Positions 54,832 through 64,000 of a stretch of 64,000 nt of DNA are shown here, in pieces. Source of the stretch: Diphasiastrum complanatum (taxonomy: Eukaryota; Streptophyta; Lycopodiopsida; Lycopodiales; Lycopodiaceae); the NCBI GenBank assembly GCA_029204225.1, contig CM055109.1, positions 4,120,299 to 4,184,298 of the forward strand. The letters run 5' to 3'. Below the pieces are notes generated by a model. That model saw only the letters and a program-made list of their open reading frames with translations, was not told the DNA's origin and did not search any database. Position numbers and translations under genes: made by a program. Positions within the stretch are counted from its first letter, which is position 1, and every line of letters begins with the position of its first letter.

Positions 54832-55503
54832 TGTTAAAAATTCACAATTCTAGCTTGACTAGTTTTGGTCATATGACTTGTAAATAGTAAGATGGTCATG
54901 ATGTGGCTTGTCACACGTGCCAAATAGCATAAGATTCCATTCATAAGGATGTTCTAAAGTAGACCTAAGTGATAGAACCTTTGGAATGAGTCCAAATCAT
55001 GCTTAGATACAAGAGGGAAAAAGTAGGAGCTATTTTTGGTAATTTTTACATTGTTGAGAGATCTCCAAGATTCCAACCCTAACTTGGTAGGGATGAAAGA
55101 TCCACCAAAATTAGCATTAGGGATAGGTTTAGGGCTACTCATACCTACCCAAAACCGTGATGGATCATGTATATATAGGTGATGATATCTCACCAAAATC
55201 AATCAAGTAATTTCATGATTTTTCTCTCATATTGGTGCAATTGCTCTCTATGTTCATAATTGTTTGAGTTCTTGTGATTCCTAGTGATTATAGGATTGAA
55301 TGTAGGTCTGGTGTACATTACTCAGACTATGGAAGGCCGTACTTTCACACGTGTGAAGGCTTCTTCAAGGATTTGGGCCATTTAGTGAGGTTCAAGCATA
55401 GATTCTTGATGGATTTTGATGTTTCAAGTTGTGCTAATCTTATGAGATCATAGTCTATTGTGTCTCTCATCAGTTAAAGTGTTTTAGGATCCTTATTTTA
55501 ACA
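54832..55503 (+). repeat. 5' LTR of family C
   Basis: This 672-bp LTR starts TGTTAAAAATTC and ends CTTATTTTAACA, followed at once by TGGTATCAGAGC (55504-55515). It carries CACACGTGTG at 55346. No 3' LTR copy exists in the window. Confidence 0.9.
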
Positions 55504-56314
55504 TGGTATCAGAGCCTAAAGGCTGAAATGAGCTAAATCCTTGGTTTTCATTCAATTTGATCACAATTTTTTATCTAAATCTTGTGTAGATTGGATCTTA
55601 GCATCTAGCATTGATTCTAGAACTCAAAGTGAGTCAATTCCATTGGAAATTGGTGTTGTGTGACTTCATTTGAAGGTGTTTAGGTGTCTAAAACCAGAGG
55701 CAAAGTTGAATTCAATCCACATTACCAAGATAGCAAGTTTTGCTTGCTCCAAGCATTGATTTCTAAGCGAGTTTTGGAGGTGATTTCATAGAAGAGGCTT
55801 TCTAGCATTCAAGGAGAGGGAAGATCAGAGATTTGGGGACTCTTCAAGGCTGTTCTAAGGTGTATAAGACACGTCCTAAAGTGATTTAGGTTCAGTCCAA
55901 CCATTGCTTGACTTATGCATCAAATTAGATAATTTTTTCATCAATTTTGATCAATTTTTGCTTGTGATTGGATAGTAGATTGTGTTGCATCCTCATTAAG
56001 TTCCATTTAGATATTTTACAAGTGAATTTTGAAGTATATTAGGTTGTTGAAATTCACTCTTGATCAAATCATTTGGAAGCTTTTATGTTCTTTATAGAAA
56101 GAGGGGCAATTCTTCTAGTATTATCTACTTCAATCAAGCAAGTGCATTGTTTCTAGTATTCTATGATGTGATTTTGTTGAAGATCATTCTTAGATCTCTA
56201 TAGGAAGTCTATTACTGATCTTTTCAGGTCCCTAAGAAGTGGGATAAGGTAGATCTTCAATCAAATCAATAGAAGTAACCTTCATTTGTGTCAACTCCTT
56301 GATTAGGAGACTAG
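55504..56314 (+). other. Copia leader with primer-binding site
   Basis: The primer-binding site is at 55504-55515, then about 800 bp of untranslated leader up to the gag ATG at 56315. No other feature. Confidence 0.9.
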
Positions 56315-56895
56315 ATGGCATCTTTAAATGCATATCTTTTGGATACCAATGAAAGGCTCAACAAAACTAACTATTCCATATGGAAAGTTAGAATGGAATC
56401 CATCATGATCATGCAAGATCTGATGGAGATTGTAAATGGTAAGGAGGGTGAACCTATTCATCCTCAAGAAAAAGCCAAATACATCAAGAGGTACAATGTT
56501 GAACTACACTGCATAAAAATGAATGTTGCAAATGAACTCTTAAGAGACGTAGGAGATTGCACTTTGGCTCAAGATGCTTGGGAGACTTTGCAAAAGGTCT
56601 ACGAATCCAAGAACCAAACTAGGATGTTAGCTTTGAAGAATCAAATCTATAGAAGCTATCAAAAGAAAGGAGAGAGTGCACATACTTTTGTCTTAAGAGT
56701 GAAGGAATTAAACAAAGAGCTAGCCTTCATAGGTGATCCTATCACGGATGAAGAGCTTGTTCAACTCATATTAAATGGACTAAGTTTTGAATTTGACAAT
56801 TTGGTTCAGGGATATGCAATTATGGGTAGCTACCCATACTTGAAGAACTCCAAGGTACACTCATGGCCTAGGAATCAAGAAGGAGCCAAATGCAA
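56315..56895 (+). pseudogene. Copia gag, N-terminal part
   Basis: Gag starts MASLNAYLLDTNERLNKTNY followed by SIWKVRMESIMIMQDLMEIV and continues with LHCIKMNVANELLRDVGD, LALKNQIYRSYQKKGESAHT and LVQLILNGLSFEFDNLVQGY. A frameshift near 56840 ends the normal sequence, and the zinc-knuckle part follows in another frame. Confidence 0.92.
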
Positions 56896-57815
56896 GAGAG
56901 GATGGATAGACTTTTCATCCAAGGTAGAGATGACCAAGGTCTCTTCATCAAAGGCAAAGGGAAGTCCAAAGGCAAAGGATCAACATTCAAGAAGTCTTCA
57001 AAGCTTGACGATCAAGAGGGACCCTCAAAGGCATCTCCATCAACCACCAAAGTCAAGAAGGACAAATCGAAGGTGAAGTGCTACTATTGTAGCAAAATGG
57101 GGCATTATGCCTCGGAATGCTTCAAGAGGAAGCAAGATCAAAGCCAAGCCAACATGAGCAAGGAGGAGGAGGAGGAGAGTTCACATGAGGACTCTCTCAT
57201 GATGTCCATATTTTCTTCAACAAGCTTCAAAGGAGAAGATCCTTGGTGGATTGACTCGGGTGCTAGTTCACACATGACTAGCAAAAGGGAGTTTTTCTCT
57301 TCTCTCTTATCTTATGATGGACCTATAAAGTCTATCTATACAACAAATGATGAAGCTTGTAAGATTGAAGGAGTTGGTAGCATTCCCCTTTGCTTAGGAT
57401 CTTCCAAAAAGGTCAACATAGAAGGTGTTTTGTACATTCCTACAATAACAAAGAATCTACTAAGTGTTGGCCAAATGGTAGACAATGGTTTCAATGTTGA
57501 CTTTGATTCAAATGAATGTTCCATCAAGAAGAAGGGTAAGATAGTGGCTAAGGGAACTAGACTTGGCAAACTTTATAAGCTGGATGCATTTGTGGATACT
57601 AATGTTGTCATGTTGGCCAAGAAGAGCAAGATATCTACCTTCACCAAGGAGGATCCATCTTCCACAAGAGGGATCATGCTTGGATATGGAAGCTCAAGAA
57701 AGGGCTACAAAATCTATCTCCCATCCTTGAACAAATTTGTTGTTTCAAGGGATGTTATATTTGATGAACATCATATGCATATGCTTGAAGAAGGCTCAAG
57801 TGCTCCAACAATAAA
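56896..57815 (+). pseudogene. Copia zinc knuckle and protease fused in frame to integrase C-terminus
   Basis: The frame begins with a Lys-rich region, an intact zinc knuckle CYYCSKMGHYASECF and protease WWIDSGASSHM, then ITKNLLSVGQMVDNG and GTRLGKLYKLDAFVDTNVVM. Right after this the sequence reads FTKEDPSSTRGIMLGYGSSR followed by KGYKIYLPSL, which in complete elements lies after the integrase core. About 250 residues, including the pre-integrase zinc region and the DDE core, are missing without loss of frame. It ends near 57815. Confidence 0.92.
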
Positions 57816-58648
<833 letters not shown>

Positions 58649-59289
58649 TGGCATAGATGGCAAATTATGCATTTCCACTTGTAATGCCACTATTGAGCCA
58701 AAATAGAGTAAGAGGCTAAACTCATGCCAATTAGAGTGTAGACAAGTGTAATGTTTTTGTTTGATGAATTCTAAGAGGTCCAATAGGATTTAGAGGTGGA
58801 ACCATGTGAGGTCCAATAGGAATTTGAGGTGTGCTTGAATATAGTCCAATAGAATTAAGAGGTGCATGGATCAATGGTCCAATAGGATTAAGAGGTGACA
58901 AAGTATTGTCCAATCATAGTTAAGCATAGTGGTAGCTCGTGGATCTAATAGTATCATTGTACTCCTCATTTTGAAGCTAATTGATTTGGTGATCATATGG
59001 ATTTTGTGTGTTATTGGATTTCTAATTTTCTCTCTCTACCCGAGAGCTCATGATGTTTTTTCTCTCTCTACCCGAGGAGAGCAGCTTGTTTTTACTTAGA
59101 TTATTTTTTGAATACTTCCCACATGTGTGAGTGAGAGTTGGAAGTGATTGAATGCATGTAGTAGTGTGTTTTTGCCATAGGATCTAAGATTGATCTTGAA
59201 TCTCAATCTAATCTTAATCTTGGTGCATCTACACACCTTAGGAGATCACAAGTACATGTTGTGGACAATCCACATGTGTGAATTCAACA
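58649..59289 (+). repeat. Family B LTR, last 641 bp, second half of the split solo LTR
   Basis: It begins at TGGCATAGATGG, offset 96 of the family B LTR, and ends GAATTCAACA. It carries the GTCCAATAG repeats and the CTCTCTCTACCCGAG motifs. CTGCA (59290-59294) follows directly, the same as outside the other half at 46831-46835. Confidence 0.93.
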
Positions 59290-59345
59290 CTGCAGACTCA
59301 AATGTGTATTTCAAGAACAAAGGCTCAAGCTATGTGATAGTAGCC
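59290..59345 (+). pseudogene. Copia RT fragment, continuation of 46838-47190
   Basis: It reads ADSNVYFKNKGSSYVIVALL in the frame that is interrupted at the LTR insertion on the other side of the inverted segment. It breaks off before the YVDD active site. Confidence 0.85.
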
Positions 59346-61814
59346 TTATTGGTTTTGAGATTCTGCGAGTAAATCACTTGCGAGTTTTGCGAGTTTCCGC
59401 GCAATGAGAATAGCAAAAATTGAATGCACATGGCATGCCATTAAATGTTGACATTTTTGGAAGTCCGTTGAGTCAGTGGTGATGAAAATCAAATTCTCAA
59501 TTTCATTAGTCCAATAAAATTGTATATGTTTAAAGGAATATGATGTTGTGTAGTTGCACATTTGAATTGATAGTAACTCTAACCCCTAAATACATTAGAA
59601 AATCCCAACTCTTGGATAATTTTTATAAAAGCTTTATAGTTTTAAAATTTTTCTAATTAGGATATATTTGAGTACAACAGCCTAAAAAGGGAGGGTTTAG
59701 GAGGTTTTGTACATCTTTGGTTTTAAAGCTTAGATCACCTACATCAAGTCACCAGCTCTGCAACTAAGATTGAGTACCAACATTCTAAAACTTGTATGAT
59801 GCAAATATTTGATAGGTTGACTTTTGTCAATTTTGTTTATAATGATCAGTCATATGGTCAATAAAAGATCAACTCTAAATGATAAGATTAAAAATTTACT
59901 ACCACTTTGGAAAATCACTAGCATGTTAACTAATTACTTTAAAAAGTGAGATTGGATGATCCATAATGACTCTTCAAATTGTGATTTCTGCAACTTCATA
60001 AGTAAACTTTATGGCTACTAGTGAGTTGTCTCAATGGCTCCATTGTTTGTTGAGATTTGAGAAAATAGCTCCATACTATTTCACGAGCTTGTCAAGCTTG
60101 GCATATAGTATATATGATAAAGTTGACCCTCAAGCATATCAGCATGCTCTGTTGGGTGTGTTTGCATGCCACTAGATTGTTAATTTTTAACCTAAAAATT
60201 GACAAGTTCTATGTAATGTGACATTACTAAGCATAAATACTATACTTTGTATTGAAATGAAAGTGCAACAACAATTAGTAGTGTGCATTGTTATGTATTA
60301 AGTACCAAAAGTAAACGTGATGCTTTTTGTACCACTGTCATGCATGAACATATGAAAGGATGCGCAAACTATCTTTGTTAATGTTAATGATTTGATTGAT
60401 GATATTGAGTATTGTAATTATGACTATATTATTCTAATACTAAACAAGTACTTAAAATCAACTAGCTACACAACATGCGTGTCATGCCCTTAACTAGTCG
60501 TAGTTAGTTATACCTAACCATGGAGTAAACATTGTAAGTGGTTGAGGGACCCAACTCAGCTCATTTATTAATTGTGATAATGTGAGTATTGGGGGCCTCA
60601 TAATGTATTATCATGATTAATGGCTTGGTGAGGTCCAAAATCTCTGATGGTGGATTTTGCATGGAATTGGCAGTGACTCATTAGCAAAAACAAAAATTTG
60701 TTTCTCCTTGTAAAATGCAAAGTCGGATAAAATGGAAATGAAAGTGAAGAGATTTGTTTGCTTATGAGTATAGGTAGAAACAAGACAATGAAATGAGACA
60801 AAAACTATTGTTGAGAGATTTGAATATATAAGTTCAAGGCATGACTCATGTGGCATGTCGACATGACTCGTGGAGGCCCCCATTGAGAGTGTCTGCTACT
60901 TCAGTCCGGGGCCACGAGTCTCGTGGGCCCAAATAGGAGCTCTTCCATGGCAAAAACCGCACTTGACTTTTTGCACTGCTTTGACCCATTCCATTCAGTG
61001 GCATTGACATATTTTCTTCCAGTACTTCCATTCAACACTGCTTTCACATGCAGTATGACTTGACAATAAGTGTCTCGCTTTCGCACCACCCATTGAAACT
61101 TTTGCTAGAACATCTTGCCTTTTTCCACTCAAGACTCACATGGCCCCCATGCAATCCCATATCGGATAAAATTATCTCTAGATTTCTAATGCTAACATTT
61201 GCTCTTGATTTGGGCTACATGTTCCATGTGTAACAACAATGCAAAAATAATAATTTGTCCAATATTCGTAATTTACCATGCATTGTGCAAAAATGGACTC
61301 TTTCGAGAGGAATGTTCAACACAAGACTCCAAGCTTTGTCTAGATTGTGCCTATTTGGTGCAAGACGTTGGTTGCAATTCAAAGTACTTTTGTTTCACCC
61401 ATATTCAAACATACAATATATACATAAATTCTTTGCATTTGCACCGAGACCACAACCGTACATGCATTTCAAGGTCTTCAAATCAGCAGCTAGGTGCCAT
61501 TCTACAACAAAGCTTTCTCCTTCAACATTGAGCAATTTGCCTTCATTTTGTGCATGTATTATCTTAGATACACTACATTTTTCAAATAGTCACTTCAATA
61601 CTTCGTGAGACACTTCAAATGCAACTATCCACCATATGTGATTTTCGGATTGCACGCTAAATTTTTTACAATAACTTCCACCAAACTGTTGCAATTCACG
61701 ATTCATCAAGGTGATTGTGGCACGTTCAAGTTTACGCCCTTTTATGATTTCTGTTTCGTCCAACTTAATAACAAATATAATTTTACCTCCGCAGTTTGTA
61801 AAAGAAAAATTTCA
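59346..61814. other. No gene recognised
   Basis: Two and a half kb of AT-rich intergenic sequence. ORFs at 60598-61089 (minus) and 61048-61608 (plus) have no familiar domain and overlap each other. The right part may contain further exons of the minus-strand transposase-like copy, but none was found with confidence. Confidence 0.45.
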
Positions 61815-62231
61815 TTACAAAAACATATTAGTTGAAGAAAAGCATACAATTGAAAATCGAAATCTACAAGAAATGTTCTTACCATTTGTTTTAACTTTGT
61901 AATGTCGGATCATCATCGCTTGGACCTTTTCCAGATCTAAGAATATATTGTTGCCTTGATGATAATGAAAACATGTTGGAAGTCCTTTCTTCTTATTGGT
62001 TACTGTAAAAGAATCCTCAATATGTTGAAACTCTCCTAATTCAGAGAGCAAAATCGAATTGCATTCTTGTTTGGCAGATTCAACAAGTTTATAAGTAGGT
62101 ATTATTTGATGGCATTTTAACCCATTTTTGTCAGAGCGTTTCATATACTTCTTCAAAGCTCTATACCCCTTGCAACTCACACCTCCTTGGTCACGTGCGT
62201 ACAAGTGATTCAATTCACTTGAGAATTGCAA
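61815..62231 (-). CDS. Transposase-like family, middle region, minus-strand copy
   Basis: This 138-codon frame reads ELNHLYARDQGGVSCKGYRA, LKKYMKRSDKNGLKCHQIIP, TYKLVESAKQECNSILLSEL, KGLPTCFHYHQGNNIFLD and EKVQAMMIRHYKVKT. A donor AATG/GTAAGA follows (near 61892, minus strand), so the frame beyond it is intronic. The IIP-TY-LV segment corresponds to IPRPFHL in the plus-strand copy and the VQ-RHYK end to VDIHHKFLRYYK. It is better preserved than the plus-strand copy in this part. Confidence 0.55.
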   Translation of the reverse strand: MQFSSELNHLYARDQGGVSCKGYRALKKYMKRSDKNGLKCHQIIPTYKLVESAKQECNSILLSELGEFQHIEDSFTVTNKKKGLPTCFHYHQGNNIFLDLEKVQAMMIRHYKVKTNGKNISCRFRFSIVCFSSTNMFL

Positions 62232-62990
62232 AAAAGCTAGTGGACAAGTTCAAGCCAAATCTAAATGTTAAAGAGCTTCCACAATTTTAATCAAATCTTT
62301 ACCCTTCAAAAAATGTTTCATATATTTTTCGGCAATAAAATCTTTTCCAACCATCTTTTGCAAGAACTCTTTTGTGTCCCTCATCCATCTTTTACTGGCA
62401 CCACCACCTAGTGCCAAAGCTTCTAGTTTGTGTCTCTTAGTGTTTTCATTTTGTGCTTATTGATCCATTGAGACTCTAGTACGCTTTCGTTGTAAGCCAT
62501 ATATTGTCCTCTAAGATATACTGATTGAAGATTACAATCATTTCAATTTTTGCGACAGAACTGGCAAGCTCTATTTTCAAACCGTTTATCTCTTGCTCCA
62601 ATTTCATATTTATTCTATGCAATGACTTTAAACTGTCATTCATACTCAAGATATGAATGTTTGCCGTATTTGCTTTCTCAGCTTGGATTCTTCAAGAATC
62701 CATTGCTTGACAATAGCCAACCAGCCCATTCCCACCATCCCCAACGAACCTTAACAAACTATGTACATCAGAAAACTTAGGAGGAGCATCTATCAGTGGA
62801 TTGTGGGGGTATACATCACCTCTTACCCATAGGTCAATATGTTTTTTGCCTTCTAATCTCCAACAATGCATCTCATATGGATTTAAGTTAACACCTCATG
62901 CAGCTTTGGTGGTCGCATAATCCTTCTCTAACTTCACATGTAAGTGATATTGGTTGTCATCTTGAAGATGTCGAATTTTCCAAAAGAATC
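62232..62990 (-). pseudogene. Transposase-like family, N-terminal region, minus-strand copy
   Basis: On the minus strand the frame reads FFWKIRHLQDDNQYHLHVKL, EKDYATTKAA, stop, then EGKKHIDLWVRGDVYPHNPL, APPKFSDVHSLLRF and GNGLVGYCQAMDS, a stop, a Lys/Glu/Asn-rich coiled-coil-like stretch (LKSLHRINMKLEQEINGLKI) and broken frames to 62232. The order YHLHV, HIDLW-G-YP-P, KF-DV, GNGL matches the plus-strand copy at 47567-47821, so this is a paralogue. Its upstream side meets the gypsy LTR region at about 63020. Confidence 0.6.
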
Positions 62991-63029
62991 CATGTAGAAC
63001 CTTACAATGTACCTTAATCAAATGGTGTC

Positions 63030-63521
63030 AAAGTTCAATGTGAACTAATCATGATATAAGCTTTATTAGGCATATACTAGTTTCCATGCCTAGGGTCCTA
63101 TTTTAGTTAGGACAATGAAAGGTCGTCCTATACTAACCCTACTCTAGTTGTAATTTGTAACTTACCTATTTATAGTCTATGCAAATAACCTATAATAGTC
63201 TATGAAAATGAGACCTACATTTAAACCTTAACTCTTGTTCAACTTGTATGGTAACCCAAGGTAAAGGTGCCATGTAGGACTGATTAGCACTAAATTAATT
63301 ATGATTAGAAGACTTGTTTAGGCAAAGAAGAGGCCCTTTTTGGATGGCCCTTTTTGTTGATCTAGCTTATACAATAAGCACACTATCGCAATATATGTCC
63401 AATCCAAGCCTACAACATTGGAAGGCTTTGCAACGAATAATGAGGTACATTCAAGCGACGAGGCACTAGGAGTTTTATTTCTTTCTTTTTATTTTTCTCT
63501 ATGTTAGCACAGTTGCTAACA
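63030..63521 (-). repeat. 3' LTR of the right gypsy element
   Basis: On the minus strand this starts TGTTAGCAACTG right after the purine tract AAGGAGGGGGATAA (63522-63536), the same layout as at 9645-9661. A TATA box (GACTATAAATAGG, minus) lies near 63170-63185. The end is uncertain; it is set near 63030 where the transposase-like copy begins. No second LTR of the element is in the window. Confidence 0.55.
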
Positions 63522-63614
63522 TTATCCCCCTCCTTATTGGATTGGTGGTCCCACACCAATCGAAGCCCTTTCGTCCTGGATTTTTTGAGCTTCTTGGAGA
63601 TGAGATTGTTGCTG
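63522..63614 (-). other. Gypsy polypurine tract and 3' untranslated region
   Basis: The purine tract AAGGAGGGGGATAA precedes the LTR start. The remaining bases separate it from the third-ORF stop. Confidence 0.6.
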
Positions 63615-64000
63615 TCAGAAATGGTAAATTTTGTTGCTGATGCCCTCCATCATTTGCCACCGTAATTTGTTCAGGAAGGGCATGGGTTTGTAGTAATGGA
63701 GCATACCCTGTAGAAAATTGTGGGTTTTCCATAGCTCCACCATATCAATGTGTAGGGCCGAAGTAAGGGTGGCACAATAATAAAGCCTTGCTACGTTGAT
63801 GTGGTCTTCATGCATGCGCAACGATTTATTGATATCAATGGCTATTGGGGAAAGCCCTTGATCCCAAAAACCCTTTAGTTGTGCCAAAAATGCTACCAGG
63901 TCACAATTGTCCGCAAAATATCTGACGTCGCAATCCGGGTTGCCATGGTGCTTCTGGTAGAATACACGGCAGTTGGTGACCATATCTTCAACTAAGTTGC
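63615..64000 (-). CDS. Gypsy third-ORF C-terminal conserved domain, right copy, partial
   Basis: A 122-codon frame, which runs off the window: CDVRYFADNCDLVAFLAQLK, FWDQGLSPIAID, HEDHINVARLYYCAT, IDMVELWKTHNFLQG and PFLNKLRWQMMEGI. The left gypsy element carries the same domain at 8927-9406 with the same motif order, next to the same kind of polypurine tract and LTR start. No frameshift or stop is visible in this part, so the copy may be less decayed than the left one. Function unknown. Confidence 0.7.
   Translation of the reverse strand, partial: NLVEDMVTNCRVFYQKHHGNPDCDVRYFADNCDLVAFLAQLKGFWDQGLSPIAIDINKSLRMHEDHINVARLYYCATLTSALHIDMVELWKTHNFLQGMLHYYKPMPFLNKLRWQMMEGISNKIYHF

Larger units (their letters stand above)
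54832..57815 (+). mobile_element. Ty1/copia element, family C, 3'-truncated, integrase deleted
   Basis: This has a 5' LTR (54832-55503), primer-binding site, gag, protease and then, directly, the end of the integrase region. RT, RNase H and the 3' LTR are missing. It lies within the inverted segment. The sequence after 57815 is unrelated. Confidence 0.9.

Noticed and set aside
60598-61608. Several overlapping ORFs of 60-117 codons
   Set aside because: Composition and overlap suggest chance, and no similarity to the transposase-like copies could be seen.

Overview
This window is nuclear DNA from a land plant with a large, repeat-dense genome. Most of it is nested and decayed LTR retrotransposons of the Ty1/copia and Ty3/gypsy groups. 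The copia primer-binding site TGGTATCAGAGC, spliceable introns and a gibberellin-oxidase-like gene all point to a plant. I cannot tell a fern, gymnosperm or large angiosperm apart. I see no bacterial-type operons, CRISPR, rRNA or tRNA genes.

Layout, left to right. 1-1195: 5' LTR and leader of a minus-strand copia element that continues outside the window, inserted into a gypsy element. 1196-10560: that gypsy element on the plus strand, with a broken pol, a long third-ORF region after integrase, a polypurine tract and a 3' LTR. A 25-bp minisatellite lies in two blocks. 11750-13641: copia 3' fragment and LTR, interrupted by a copia insertion (13642-18243) with a perfect GTAAT target duplication. 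18726-19911: decayed minus-strand copia fragment. 21857-28487: minus-strand copia element with a plus-strand copia fragment replacing part of its pol. 30205-31925: minus-strand copia pol.

33036-34983 is the one well-formed host gene: a three-exon 2-oxoglutarate/Fe(II) dioxygenase of 367 aa, closest in motifs to gibberellin oxidases. Then come a nearly complete copia element (35604-41791, TSD with one mismatch) sitting in an older copia RNase H remnant, mosaic copia and gypsy pieces (42574-46400), and a histone H3-family pseudogene (52445-52870). After these lie a copia element with its integrase deleted in frame (54832-57815), a (TC)86 tract, and at the right end the 3' part of a minus-strand gypsy element related to the left-hand one.

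Three observations stand out. (1) A multi-exon, transposase-like gene family that I do not recognise by name occurs as a fairly long plus-strand copy (47567-49794), a second minus-strand copy (61815-62990) and a fragment (46416-46730). (2) A solo copia LTR has been cut in two by an inversion of about 11.9 kb (46731-58648): the halves are complementary, both outer ends carry the same CTGCA duplication, and an RT reading frame rejoins across the flanks. (3) The two gypsy elements at opposite ends share a conserved domain between integrase and the 3' LTR. Several different copia LTRs also carry the G-box palindrome CACACGTGTG. Almost all retroelement genes here are inactivated by stops, frameshifts or deletions.
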